Below are positions 12,340 through 24,317 of a DNA stretch of 64,000 nucleotides, piece by piece. Origin of the DNA: Fusarium oxysporum f. sp. lycopersici 4287 (lineage: Eukaryota > Ascomycota > Sordariomycetes > Hypocreales > Nectriaceae); the NCBI RefSeq assembly GCF_000149955.1, contig NC_030986.1, positions 2,911,732-2,975,731 on the forward strand, given 5' to 3'. The translations under genes were made by a program, and so were the position numbers. The notes under the pieces were generated by a model, which saw only the letters and a program-made list of their open reading frames with translations, searched no databases and had not been told where the DNA came from. Numbering within the stretch: position 1 is the stretch's first letter; the number at the start of each line of letters is the position of its first letter.

Positions 12340-12609
12340 GAAGCGGACAAATTTTTGAGTGAAGGAACAATCGAAGTGGGGTGTGTGGGAAGGAGGATGA
12401 GGCTGTAACTAGTGTTTATCCCCCTCCCTAGGGATTTAGCCTCATAATAAACCCATTATCAACAACTTTTTGATATGCATCAACGTGAAGCCCCTTCTGT
12501 AGAAAGCTTAGTATCAAATGACGGTCAATGGATCAAAAGCAAGGTAAGCGTGTCATTGAATCTAGTATCTTTTATCTCATTTCATTCTGAACCTTTCCCG
12601 ATTTTGTTC

Positions 12610-13488
12610 CTAAGCCATCTCCTTTCTTTGGTCTATTAAATGGGCGTGGAAGTCGGGAAGGCTTAGGCCTTCCTGAACCTCTCGCACCAACCTATATGAA
12701 CCATTGCTGCAGAGGAATGCTCGATCACCATAGATTCTGTTTGTTTTATGACAGGTTCCAAAGTAAAATATCAGCAACCCTTCGAAGAACACTGGAAGCC
12801 ATCGTTTGACGTCCTGGTTTGAAGTCTAGCCGTCGAGCAGGGCAGGATTCCGCCACAACCCTACCACGCGGAAGTTGGATGCGACACTGTCCTTCCTGCA
12901 GAAGGTATAGTGCTTAGCATTTGCGGCAGTTGCAGTTGTGTTGTGGATCTCTTTCTCGTGTATTGCGATTCGTCGGAATCCTCCCTCCTTGCCGATTGTT
13001 GAACCTGTATAGACTTTTGTCGGCATTGAGTTGTCGCATGGTAACTGTTGACGTCTTCACCGGCGGTTTGCCATATATATTTAACTCTTTCGTGGCGATG
13101 TTATCAGCACCAGCTTGAACCACCACGTTTAGGTAGACGAGACGCTGGGTACAGTTTCTTGGTACATTTGGTAGATCGAAGAGGTCCCCAGGGTTCAGAA
13201 TGACTCTTACTAGTACCTCTTGCGTCTTCATTGGAGTATGGTGTATTGAGTTATCTGCAAGCTTGCCAGGGTCCAAGTTGGCCAGCATTGCCCTGAATTC
13301 AACTGTCGTTTCTCGATCACTTCGACTAAGCTTTGGCTAGGAGCTAAAGTCTCCAGCGATGTCAGATTTCGCGCCCATCGCGATAGCTTATGAACCAGTG
13401 TCGTAGTTCTTGAAGGTAACCGTACTTGGTCTGCTGTTGTCGGATAGATCGATGACTTAGGGAGTATTTGACATGCTTCAAGTCGCAT
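12610..13488 (-). pseudogene. Broken gene with GIY-YIG-like module
   Basis: Three minus-strand frames form one degraded protein. Frame one (13488 to about 13290) shifts to frame two (to about 13028), which reads on through LVYLNVVVQAGADN. A second shift near 13028 enters frame three with VYTGSTIGKEGGFRRIAIHE, which resembles the core of GIY-YIG nucleases (Y-x-GS, then GG-x-RR and H-E). That frame hits a TAG at about 12826-12828 and then continues in the same frame with DVKRWLPVFFEGLL to a final stop at 12610. At least two frameshifts and one nonsense codon therefore interrupt it. The family assignment is by eye and moderate. A short intron could explain one break but not all three. Confidence 0.6.
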
Positions 13489-14588
13489 TGGTATGCCCCT
13501 TCAGTTGCCTCCACCCTTGCCTACAGCAAGTACACCCTATCAGGGAGCAAGAATGCTTCTGACCTCAAGGTGTAATGCCAACAATAACTGGTAATTAGGT
13601 AGGTAGCCTACCTACCTAAGCTTTGCTAATTCTACACTAAATTTACCTAAGTCTTGCCCATCACTTAGGATAGAGACCCTTAGTTTTCTTGTCTTCCTTG
13701 ACCCGAACCACCTCCTTCCATTTGGCCAGAACTGCCTTCTACTTGACCTCTGGTGTACTTTGAGAATGAATGGATAGCATAAATGAACCATTCACCATTT
13801 TGTGTACCAGTTGCTATCTTCTTCTCTGATACACTGCATTATGGCCTTTCTGGTGTGTGAACATTTGCTACTCCTTGTGGTCTGCTCGAAGTTAGTGCGA
13901 GATATTACGACGAGGTCAACTGAACTCAGTTATTAGCTTGAGATGTTGGTTTTGAATGGCTTCCATAGACGGAGATTCCACAGACCCCCTTCCCTTCCCA
14001 AGGCGGGTGGTATAGAACCCCAAAGCTTTTGGTCTCTATTTCTGCGTTTAATATTCCTGGTTTCAATGGTCTTTTGACCGATATCATGGTAATACTCTAA
14101 TGATATGATGCAAGTAATAGTGAGTCCTTGTTGCAGCGGGCGAGTCTGACGGATAGATATCTATACACAGTGCATAAAACTATATGTTAGTCTGCAAACT
14201 ATAAATGATAATCAACAGAAGCAGATGGTAACTCTTCTAACTAATAGGGATTTCACTCATGAGCAGATTGTGTAAGGTTTATTGAATATACTGCTTGTCT
14301 AGACGGTTGCTTGCTGACTTGGATGTTATGGTAACCATTCCGGTTGCCTATGAAACGTAATATCATTCGTACGGTTTGATGTTAACAATACCTAAGCCTA
14401 CGCAACCAACTGAACAAGAACACATGAGCAACAGGAACAATCACTTTATGTTTAGTTGTTTCGGTTTCAGCCCCGCTTCTCGATCCAGTATCATTCTGCG
14501 CAGCAATTGATCGTGTGATGCTGACATGGACATGGACTCTCTTTCTAAGAAACAGTCAGCTCTTGTTCCACAAATAAAATTAAAGCCA
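13489..14588. other. Intergenic, nothing coding seen
   Basis: No open frame of useful length or recognisable content lies on either strand. The region contains a near-perfect inverted repeat at 13595-13619, listed separately. The last 100 bases before 14588 are the 3' flank of the second regulator. Confidence 0.6.
13595..13619. repeat. Short perfect inverted repeat
   Basis: Arms TTAGGTAGGTAG and CTACCTACCTAA, 12 bp each, are separated by a single C. It could form a cruciform or hairpin. AGGT-type short repeats occur elsewhere in intergenic DNA of the window, so a simple-repeat origin is likely. Confidence 0.85.
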
Positions 14589-16284
14589 CTAACGGAAATA
14601 GAAGCTTTCAGTGCGTAAGCTCATGAAGGCTTCGATGAGAGACTCGTCATCGTTGAGAAGCTTGCGTGTTGCAGCTACCCGGAAGTCGGCATAGAGCGGA
14701 CTAGTTACGCGGAATAGGGCTGCGTAGATAGATACGAGATAGTGATAAAAATGCGTCCCGACTTCTAACTTGCACTCTGGAAATCCGCTGTAATCTTCAG
14801 GCACATGGCAAGGAAATTCTTGGAAGGCCATATACGTGTGGACCAGTTTCCGATACATCAGTATCAGACACCAGAGGCTAGCCCAGAGGGCGATTGAGTT
14901 ATCAGGCCCAATACCTACTGTACCGAAGACAACCTTCTCGAGCTCAAGAAGAACCTCTTTCTCTATTGGTTGGGAGGCCGCTTTTGAGATCTGGCCAAAC
15001 TGGGTATGCAACGCACAAGATGGCGGAGTCATACTCCCCTCCCTTTCCACGCAAAGAATGAGACCCAAGCGGATTTTGGTCAGGCAATTGAGCCTGTGTA
15101 CTTTGCGGACAAACGCGCACTATGTCGTGTAAATGGGCTGAGCAAGGCGTCAAGATGAGATTTTGCTTACCATAGGCAGGGATGCTTCCGATTGACTGTA
15201 CCTCAAGATGAATGAATCCACGGTTTGCTGAAAGCCTATACAGCGGGTATCCTGGTGAACAATCATTCTTTCGACCCAGTCAATCAGTTGGCTTGGTGGA
15301 AGAAGCTGCGGTAAGGCATAGCGGGCGCTTTCTTGGCGGTATGATTCGACTTGCTCGCCGACTTGGTCTGTCACGACCCAGCAACAGAACCATGGTGGTG
15401 TTGTGTTTCCATAATAATCCTGAACTTCAACCTCTAGAGCTGGATTGTCAAGGTAGTCCATGGACAAGGAGACTTTTCGATGTGGCCCAAGATGAGTTGT
15501 GCCTACGATAAGCTCCTGGTTCAGTAACCTCGCAGTATAATCGATATAGTGAAGATCTGTAACTATTAGCTGACTTAAAATAAATGCCGGCCAGATACAG
15601 GCTTACCTCCTGAGCTGAATCTCATTTTCGTCAACTTCTCACGGATACATAACTGAGTTCCAAGAATACCAGCCGCTTTTTCACATGCTTGACATGGAGC
15701 CCCTACGCCACACTAAAAGGTCAACTTCTGTATGTACGTGCCTGGGCAAACGCAGTGAGACATACAGATATTCTTCGAACTTTGCATCTGAAGCAAGCAC
15801 CAGTTTTCCGGACTCGAGCAACTTCAAGCCTCCTTTTTTCATCAAAGTCCTTTCTCTTCTTCTTGATACCATCGGGCTTGGTGGGGTTAGAGGGGAAACA
15901 TATGACGGAATATTCAGGGACTGAGACAGTTGAACGAATTCCTTTGCGCCTTGGCTGACTAAATGATAGATTCCTCTCATAGCCACGTTGTGTATCATCT
16001 TGTCTCTTCTTTTCGGAACATTGCTGTTTGCTAGTGGCAGCAGGGATAGGGATCTCGTTTAAAGGTGTAAGAGGGTGGGCTGATTTTGAGGGTGTTGAAG
16101 TTCCCTCACAGAGACGCTCAATGTCGAGGAACTCTTCAAGATCAATGACTCCAGGAGAGTATGGCTCAAAGCGTCCTTCTTGGAGGATTATTGGTTCCAT
16201 CTTCAAGAACTTATAAGTTGGTAGTAGATCAAGATCAGCGAGACATCCTGTTCTTTGCACTTGTGATATCCTTTCATCAGTCAT
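14589..16284 (-). CDS. Zn2Cys6 transcription factor (paralog 2)
   Basis: Exons 16284-15766, 15712-15607, 15556-15171 and 15119-14589 join in phase to 513 residues. A basic stretch (KKKRK) precedes the zinc cluster, whose Cys residues are 164, 167, 174, 180, 183 and 195: the same CX2CX6CX5CX2CX11C spacing as the first regulator. The intron before Cys 174 is in the same place and phase as there, and so are the next two. The C-terminal block FVRKVHRLNC, then IALWASLWCLILMYRKLVH, aligns with the first regulator. A later in-frame ATG (residue 29) is an alternative start. It is probably a nuclear regulator, targets unknown. The pair seems to come from an old duplication: protein identity outside the motifs is low. 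Confidence 0.87.
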
Positions 16285-17420
16285 TAGGATAATGAGAAAG
16301 ATGGGGCACCGGCCTCTACTGTCCTATCAGATCATAGCATTAACAGCTCCTCGGTGAGCTTAGATGAGCCATAATAGGAAAGTTTACGTCACGTGAAGTT
16401 ACTGCATGCACTGACAGGCGAATAGCAATGCTTCCCTTTTTGACAGATGCCTTGAGTCAAGGACAAACATAAACTTTGACTGAAACGAGCTTGACTGCGG
16501 ATGGCTGAAGATAAGCATCGCATTGGAATGCATATCGGGTTCTAGACCGCCCTCTTTAGCATCTTACGTATAAGCACTTGCCTTTGGGGTTTCTTAAATT
16601 AAGCCGACATTCACAACGTTGATACCACGGAGCATTGGTCAAACCCGCCTCAGTAACAAGATTCGGATATAGGCAATATGCATATTTCCTGCAACTCTAT
16701 AACTGTATCTCTGTCTACACCTGAAGTGTTACAATGGTTCAGTGGGTCTAGAACACAAGTACGAGAGTTCATCCGACAGTCCGTCTCAGACAAAGTGCAC
16801 AAAATGTTGGTCAGCGCAATAACAACACAGCACAGGCGCCGAGCTGAGTCTCTTCCAGTAGGGATAAAGATCCACACGGCCGTTTTTGGCGTATTCCTTG
16901 GGGCGAACAGACACCAGGCTAGGTTACAAGGGTGGCACGATTTTCCGGAATGTTCTATAAAAAGGTACCAGACGCGGAGCAGCACAGCCATGCAGACGCA
17001 GCAGAGACGAGCATGCACCCGAGAACTGGATCCCACGACGGAGCCAAGACTTTGAAGGAGCCATTAGAATCTCGACAACTTCTCACCATCCTTCGACTTT
17101 TCCTGGGCAAAATGGATTCTCTCCCTTTTCTGTCTGATGTGCAGAGCCAATCTCGGCTACCGCTAAGCCCCTCAAAAACGACCGATGGAGCACCCAAGCC
17201 AAGGGGTCTAAAGTATGACGCAGCTGGTCTGGAGATCTGATGTACCCTTATGGTGTAGTGTGCGGCAATTGGGGGTTAATTTTTCACTGTCCAGATCATC
17301 TCCATAATCAACTCCCAGCCTGATGGTCTGGATTGTGAAGCGCAACATGAGGCGTACCGCCATGCGCCTTTCTGACAGGCATTTGTGTACACATACACAC
17401 ATAAATTTATTACTGCGGCG

Positions 17421-17789
17421 TCAATTATTGAGCTCGGTCTCCGGGGTGGCACGCACTTGATGACAGGTAAGTTGTAACTCGTCGATGAAATCCCTGAGGT
17501 TTGTCTGGGTCGAGGAGCATGAGTAAGAGGCGATGATCATGGACCGTAAGCCCCCTGTTTTACGGACACTTTCCCCTAAGGCGCAATTGGTGACTCGTGT
17601 AACTAACTGCTGGCGCTGCTGGGCATCACACATGAGTCGGCCGAGAGAAATCTGGAGAACACAGAGTACGAGTCGGGTACCGAAGTCTAAAATCGCCCAA
17701 GACTTTACTGATGGGGACCTGTCTTGAGTATACGATATTTTACCCATCATGTGCTGTCGAGTCGGTCTGAAATACGAGAAGCGAAACAT
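17421..17789 (-). CDS. Possible small protein, 122 aa, unknown
   Basis: An ATG-initiated frame with protein-like content (LCVLQISLGRLMCDAQQRQQ, then FIDELQLTCHQVRA) ends in TGA at 17421. Another minus-strand frame just upstream (LAALNRMDRLAQRLQQ, around 17.85 kb) looks similar in style and might be an earlier exon, but I could not find a convincing splice to join them. It could be a lineage-specific gene or a relic. Confidence 0.25.
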   Translation of the reverse strand: MFRFSYFRPTRQHMMGKISYTQDRSPSVKSWAILDFGTRLVLCVLQISLGRLMCDAQQRQQLVTRVTNCALGESVRKTGGLRSMIIASYSCSSTQTNLRDFIDELQLTCHQVRATPETELNN

Positions 17790-20754
17790 CGTAACCGGGT
17801 AGATTTCCCCAGTTTATTGGATTCCTGCTGCAACCTCTGCGCCAGACGGTCCATTCTGTTGAGAGCGGCCAACCACGGCTGGGCGTTGTATTTTTGTGAG
17901 TTGGTTTTTGCAGATCTTACGAGGGCGAGAACCAGCCACAGACGGGCCAAATGGGAATAAGATAATTCCGATGTGAAGGAATAGGGGGCCTAGGGGGCCA
18001 ATGCAGGAGTTTGAAGCAGGGCGAGACTTACTGGAGTTTCTCAATTTCTGACTGCGATGACGAGTTTTGTTTTGACCTCCAATGGGAATGACGATGGGAG
18101 AAGCTTACACATGATGGTGGTGAAAAGAAGTGAGGACTTTTCATGATTCGACGAGGTGCCGATGCCGATAAATGTAACCGGTTTGGGCGTCGTCGACGGC
18201 AGAAGGCAGCCACAAGATCAATACCAAGACCAACCATCAGGAACATGACTGTTTCGGGATGTGGCTGATTCCCGGGAGTCCCAAAAAGTTTGCTTCATGC
18301 AGATCACAGTTTGCAGTCGAAGACAAAACAACAGCGAAAAGATTAGACTGGATATGGGGAAATTGAGCGATCGAGTTGTACGTAACTGATAATCTTAGAC
18401 CAGAAACCCACCATCTCAATCTGTTAACTGGTATTCAATGTGAGGCAACCGTTCGGGGGAACGCCCAGAAGGAAACGCTGAAACTTCGAAACGGCCAAGC
18501 ACTGTGAGCGACAGGGAGACCGTGGGGTTGACGGTTGGCTCTCGCTGATCCATCCTGCTTCTCCGATCCCTGGCATAATAATAGTGCTGGTACTGGCCAA
18601 GTAATGAAGCATCAAGGAGGTGTATGTAATTCCAATCTCTAAGCCAATCCAACCGTACTGTTGCATTACTGTCAACACCAATTCAGCCTGGCTGAGGATC
18701 ATCATAAACAATCTGAGCATCAGATATCTAAAGTCACTCTCAGGTACTTGCAGGTACCACAACGCAGGGTCCATTTGTATCGTGTCAGTGTGTTTACTCT
18801 ATGTACGTAGGCCCTTGAGGCTCAATCCCACTCTGTCTACCACAGTTGCATCTTTGGACTCGCCATAGCGGCAGCTAATTGCACCAGATGGACACCACTA
18901 ACTAGGTAATAATTATGTTGCACACTGATTTTTCTCGGCCTTTTCTCAACGCCCCGGACTTCCTTGTCGTCGGCGACCCCATGCACTTTGGCGCTCGCAA
19001 CAGAGAAAAGCACCTCACCTCACCCTTGAGGAGAAATCTGCGCACCGTTGGCCAAAGCACACCCTGAGCTGAGCATTGGGCAACGAAGATTCGCAATGCT
19101 TGCTCTAGAAGGCTTACTTTCGGTATTCACAGCCATGCCTCAGCTGTTGATGGTGAGGGGGGGCCTCAGGTGCGTTTTATGCTGGTGCAATAGAAGGAAT
19201 CTAGGGACTCAAAGAGATTTACAGAGGTTTGTAGATCAAACATTGAAATACGAGGAACCCCAGGCACATGTTTCGAAATGGCAGGGTCGTGACTATTGTC
19301 CAATGTGGTATTTATTCATTCAACTCCCAGACAATAAGTGGCATCATCGTACTATAGACAGCTAGCTTACCAGGGAAGCGATGTTGAAGCTTCAAAATAC
19401 AGGATCAATTACTTCACAACCGAGCGTCTTTCAAACAGACTAACAATATGAATTGATTACTCGCTTCCCTGCCGACATTAGATGATGTCTCTCTTTCTCT
19501 CCCTTTCAAGTCTCAGTCTTGGCTTTTGTGGTGAATCAAATGTCTTCTCCACTTGTCATCAGTCTGAAATCACTCCGCAGACCAGTCAAGAGATGGATGA
19601 GCCGCCCAGACCAGAAAAGACCCGCTACTATGAAAAAGGATTCAAGGATTCGAATTGGATGCCTCGTTTCCATTGTCACGGATCCGTAATGGTATTGGTA
19701 GCGGCGTAGCTAAGCTACAGCACCTGCGACACGACGCGGCACAACACGAGTAACAAGGCGATAAACATGAATAGAGCACAAGCACGAGCCTGTCTGGGGC
19801 TGGAGAAAAGAGAGACATGACATCCCATCGTAAGAGGGTGAATACAGATGCATGGATGTGGATGTGAATAGCGCACTGTTTTAGACACGGTATATCCGGT
19901 TTCCGCAGTTGACAAATCAACTGAATCAGCGGGGGTTTTGGTGATTCAAATGTCTTTGACTGACAGCTCCCGTTCAGCCCGTCGCCCGTCTTTCTGGGCT
20001 TCTTTTTTTCCTCTTCAGTTCAGGAGAAGCCAATCCCCTCTAAGCACCACTCGCACTCAAGCAGCCAACGTCATTGCGTATCCACCAAGTCCCGAGCCCC
20101 CGAACCCGGACCCGACCCCGTTGATCCAGAGACACACCCAAAAGTAGCAGCAAAACCACCCAAGTACCAGGCGAGTACCTGAAGTACCTGCTAATTAACC
20201 AGCCAGCGTCAAGCTCTGCCAGGCCTTTTATGGGCCTTGAGTCTCCATCTCTTGGGGGGCTTGTCCCGGCGCAGGGAAGACCCGTCCTAGATCTGACACG
20301 CAGCCACAGACTAAAATACTGTGTGCCCTGCGTATTCCCTCCCTTAGTATCTAGCGGAAAAGGGCTTTTGCCTGACTTTTTTCTCTCTTAGTTGACGCTT
20401 GCTGCCGTCTCTTCCACTCCAGTCTGAAGTCAAGTTCTCCGTTGAGCTCTCCTCAGTTGCAGTTTCTTTTCTTTCTTCTTTCTTTTGTTGCTGGCAGTCC
20501 CCTGACAATAAAGAATTGCCCATCCGCCGGTCCCCTTTTACACACCTTTTTTTTTTTTTTTTTAACCAGGTTTCTTACTTACCAGCTTACTTACTGCCTT
20601 GCCTGACCAAGCTTGCATAGCTTAGCTCACCTTGCTTGCCCTGCCTTGCATTGCCTTGTTCTCTTTGAACTGTCACTCGTTTTGCCACAAGTACCCTCTG
20701 CTGCCATTCTTAGCATAGGTACTCTACCTTTCCTGTTCATCTGCTTTGCTGCAT

Positions 20755-20760
20755 ATGTAA
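20755..20760 (+). promoter_or_regulatory. Minimal upstream ORF (ATG-TAA)
   Basis: The sequence ATGTAA is a start codon followed at once by a stop, 71 nt before the start at 20831. If it is in the mature leader, ribosomes would start, stop and have to reinitiate, lowering translation of the main frame. It lies in a pyrimidine-rich stretch; a leader intron that removes it cannot be excluded. Confidence 0.4.
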
Positions 20761-20830
20761 CGCTGGCGTCTAGACGATCTGGTCACCTCTTGCATTTACT
20801 TGCTAGGACGAACGAATTGCCCTGCCCGTC

Positions 20831-23800
20831 ATGACGTCGAGCAGGTCCTTCCGGGCTTCTATAATGCCCTCTATGCTGCGGTCAAACACAGATCCTGATT
20901 CTTCATCTTCTACTCGCAAGAGCGTAAAAAAGTCAAACACTTCCGATCTCGCTCACCTGCGTGGTTCAAACATTGGGTCGTCAAAGTCCACCACAAACTT
21001 GCCTCACATGGGCTCCAACTCGCAGCAAGACCAAGACGCTGTACAACACAACCGTCCACGTTCCGCCGAGCAAAAGACTATTCGTAAACGCAACGACTCT
21101 ACTCAAAAAGTGTCCTTGCCCAAATCCCAGTCGACGACAAACCTTTCTCCTACCAAGGGTTCAACTCGCTGGAGAAATCGACTTTCATCTTTTCTTCCAT
21201 CGCTCGTTCTGCCATCTGAGCCTACGCCAAAATCTGTACCAACACCTCCGGTACCTGCGGCGCCCTCCGCTTCCGCTTCCGCTGTTACAGCCGCTGTTTC
21301 TCCTGCACCCACCAAATCTTCTTCTCCCACGGATACCTCGACCACCACTAACACCGCTGCAACCCCTCCTACAACCGTTGACGATAGCGCCTCGTCTACT
21401 ACTCCCAGCATCATCGACCCCACCGTCCGGATGACGAGCGATTACCACGACGCCCTCACCCACCAGGCACATGGCCAATACCAACCAGGCCATGCTGGTT
21501 CCCCGCCTAGTCCGGACTCGATCCCAACCCGCGGCAGCGACAGCCTCGATGGCTCATTAAACCCTCAGCCTCAGATCATGGCGCCGATTCCTCCATCCCC
21601 AGAGGTCCAGAGAGCCACCATGAGCCCCCAGGAACCCAACATGCCACCTCCTCCGATTCCTACTTCTCCTTCAGATAATGTCAGCAGTGGTGGTGGAAAG
21701 TTGCGAAAGGAAAACCCCGCCGCTCGATCACGAAGTGGCTCTCTCCAGCACACATCCAGCAACTCCAATGGTGACTCCATCCAGGCTCTCAAGACTCGAC
21801 AAACTTCTCCAGTTCCTGATCGTGGTCGCCGCTCATCTTCAGTCCAGTCTCCTAACAGCCGCAATAACAACACCAAGAGCCGCGTAGTTTCCACACCCCT
21901 CGCCATCAGACCAGGTTCATCAAAGGGTGATGCGAGCCAGAGCCCAACGCGGGGTCGTCTCCGAAGAAGTTGGTTGCCTGGTGGAAGATCGCGATCAAAC
22001 TCGATGGACGTCTCCAACACAAATACCTCAACCGCGTGGGTACTGTCCGACGATACACAAGCTGAGTACAATGCTTCGTTTCTCAAGAACGGAGAAAAGG
22101 TAAGTGACGTTGCTCTACCGTCAAACCCTGGTTTCAGAGTTAATATTTGCGCTCGATTAGGTTCCGGAACTATGGAACGAAAGCGGAGCTGTGCTTGTCT
22201 ACCTTTACCCCAAGGGCAGTGGCTTCGGGCCGTCGTTCAAGGTTCAAGAATTCACAATCAGTTCGTCCTGGGTTTTCAATGAACTTATTCAGCGAGAGCG
22301 AGAGATGCCTATGGGTAGGGACCGAACTAGGAGTTTCAGCGGCCGCGACAGCCTGACGGCCGAAGATGCGAACCGATTCATCTCCCCACCAAACTCGCCT
22401 CCTGCTCCGGATGATGGATATGATGACTGCCTCCACCTGTATCTTCCCAATGGAACTCCCGGCCAAGAAACACCACCCGACATGGATCGCTTGATTGCTA
22501 TCCGCAACCTGTTCGCCTTCTTGACCGGACAGCCTCTCGTTGCGACCAAGGCTCGCCCTACCAACTTCCATGCTTTCCTAGAGATTTCAAAGCTTTTGGA
22601 AGAGTATGGCTTCACAAGTTATGATGGAACCACTTTTGGAGACGCTGTTGATCTTAGTTTCGGGTTTTACATGGACCAGCATGCTCTTGCAGACTGCCGG
22701 AACAGCCGGGAGAAGACTCTCGAGGCATTGATTCTGGGCGAGCGCATGCGATCAGCCGATCTCTACAATGAAGCATTTGCCCATGCTGCGGGCAAGCTTC
22801 CAGCTATCCAAGATCTGAAGCTTCCTCTCTGGAACCAGGTTTCGGAAAAGACACGCACGAACTTGGAACGTGCCAGTACCGATCTGAACAACCGCCAGCA
22901 TAACGCCAATATGCACCTGGAGCAATTCGAATTCCCTGCACTTTTCTCAGGTATTGCAAACTCAACTTCCATGTCAGAGCTTAGAAGCGTCCGCTTCAAG
23001 GTGTGGAAGCAGTCATTCACCAAGATGCGTAATTTCGCTCTGAGCTACTACAAGACAGCATTCGGCAACTGGCCACCCAAAGCCAGCAGCAAGAAGAACC
23101 CATTCTCCGAGAGCGGCCTCAACAGACTTGTCCTCAAGGTTTTGTATTCTGACATGTGTGCTCTTTATGACTTGCTCGTCGACCGCACCAACCGAACTTC
23201 GAGAATCATGGATGCTGTTCCTGAACTTTCTAACGATCCCGATAAGATGATCATGTCTGCACTGCGAAACATCATGTCCGAATTCGATCGCTCGAAGCCG
23301 CCTGTTCTTCCTCCCATTCCTTACGATTGTCCGCAATTGCCTACTGCGACATCTATCCTGGAAACTTACGATACGCTGTCGCCAAAGAAACAGGCAAAAT
23401 TCGACAAGAGCATCAAGGAACATGAACTCATGCTCATGTTAAATAAGGCTTACAATTATGATACTAATGCCACCAAGGTTCCTTTCTTGGACAAGTTTAA
23501 GGAGTTTGAGCTTCGTGAGGCTCGAGGCAAGACGCCTCAAGATTTTGCTGACCAGCGCATTGGTTACTGGCTGTTCCTTTACGTTGTCATCCAGTCACTT
23601 CCTGTCTTGGTTGTGGATGCTCCAGGCATGCAGTTCACTGAAGGTGTTGAGTACTTCCTCTGTGAGCCTCCTCTAGGTAACCCTCCTTGGGTTCCGGATC
23701 AGCAAGTCAAGAAGATGTGGTATGAGGTGGCCGGCACAGGTGGCTTGGTCGAGCTCTCTCAAGATGCTGTTCTTTTCAGCGTGGAAGCCACTTACCACCG

Positions 23801-24317
23801 AAGTCACTGCTGGCTTGCTGCTACCCAGTGGGAGAGCGGCGCTTCAGGACTTCAAGCCCAGGCACCAACGGAACCTTCGCTGTCACCTTTGCAGCCCCCG
23901 CGGTCCATGTTCCTTGATGAGGACTTTATGCCCACACCACCACCATCTTTCGGCAACGGTTACAACACTCCTCCATCCCCTATTGGCAGCCCTTCGGGCT
24001 CTCTTCGCCCTCGAACTCACTCGCCAGGCGGAAGCCGAGCCAATCAAGCTTGGCGATCCAGTATCGCCCTGGGATTGGAGCCTGTACCTCTCCAGCCCCC
24101 AAGCCCATTCGGAGAACGTAGTAGTTCTCTTGGTGGACGTCCTCCCAGTCTTATGATGGGTTCGCGGAACTCATCTGTGGGTAACCTGGCAGCCTTTGGC
24201 CACCAGGGCTTCCCTCAAACAGAGTCACCTCCTCCCGAGCAGACTGGCGCAACCTTCGACGATATCTTGCGCAGCGATGCCATGAAGAAAGAAAAGAAGA
24301 AGAGCCGCTTTTTCTAA
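20831..24317 (+). CDS. Large conserved fungal protein, DUF8004-like
   Basis: Exons 20831-22099 and 22161-24317 join in phase to 1141 residues across a 61-nt intron with GTAAGT and TTAG ends. The first ~420 residues are Ser/Pro/Thr-rich and low in complexity, so probably disordered. After the intron comes a globular region that begins VPELWNESGAVLVYLYP and holds FHAFLEISKLLEEYGF and YWLFLYVVIQSLPVLVVDAP. The C-terminal 170 residues are again Pro/Ser-rich and end in a lysine cluster (KKEKKKSRFF). I believe this is the fungal family annotated as DUF8004; function is unknown. A plasma-membrane or signalling role is only a guess from the basic tail. No signal peptide or membrane helix is evident. 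Confidence 0.85.

Larger units (their letters stand above)
16285..20830. other. Long intergenic region, a few doubtful ORFs
   Basis: This 4.5 kb holds no gene I can support firmly. Frames of interest are a plus-strand 102-codon frame at 16932-17240, a minus-strand 122-codon frame at 17789-17421, and a minus-strand ATG frame at 18774-18424 that may be the start of a decayed gene. None matches a known family. From about 20.16 kb the plus strand is C/T-rich, with a 17-nt T run at 20547-20563, which fits a promoter and long leader for the gene starting at 20831. Confidence 0.5.

Noticed and set aside
21103..22086. Long minus-strand frames opposite the DUF8004-like gene
   Set aside because: They are low-complexity antisense of the Ser/Pro-rich coding stretch, with no independent support.
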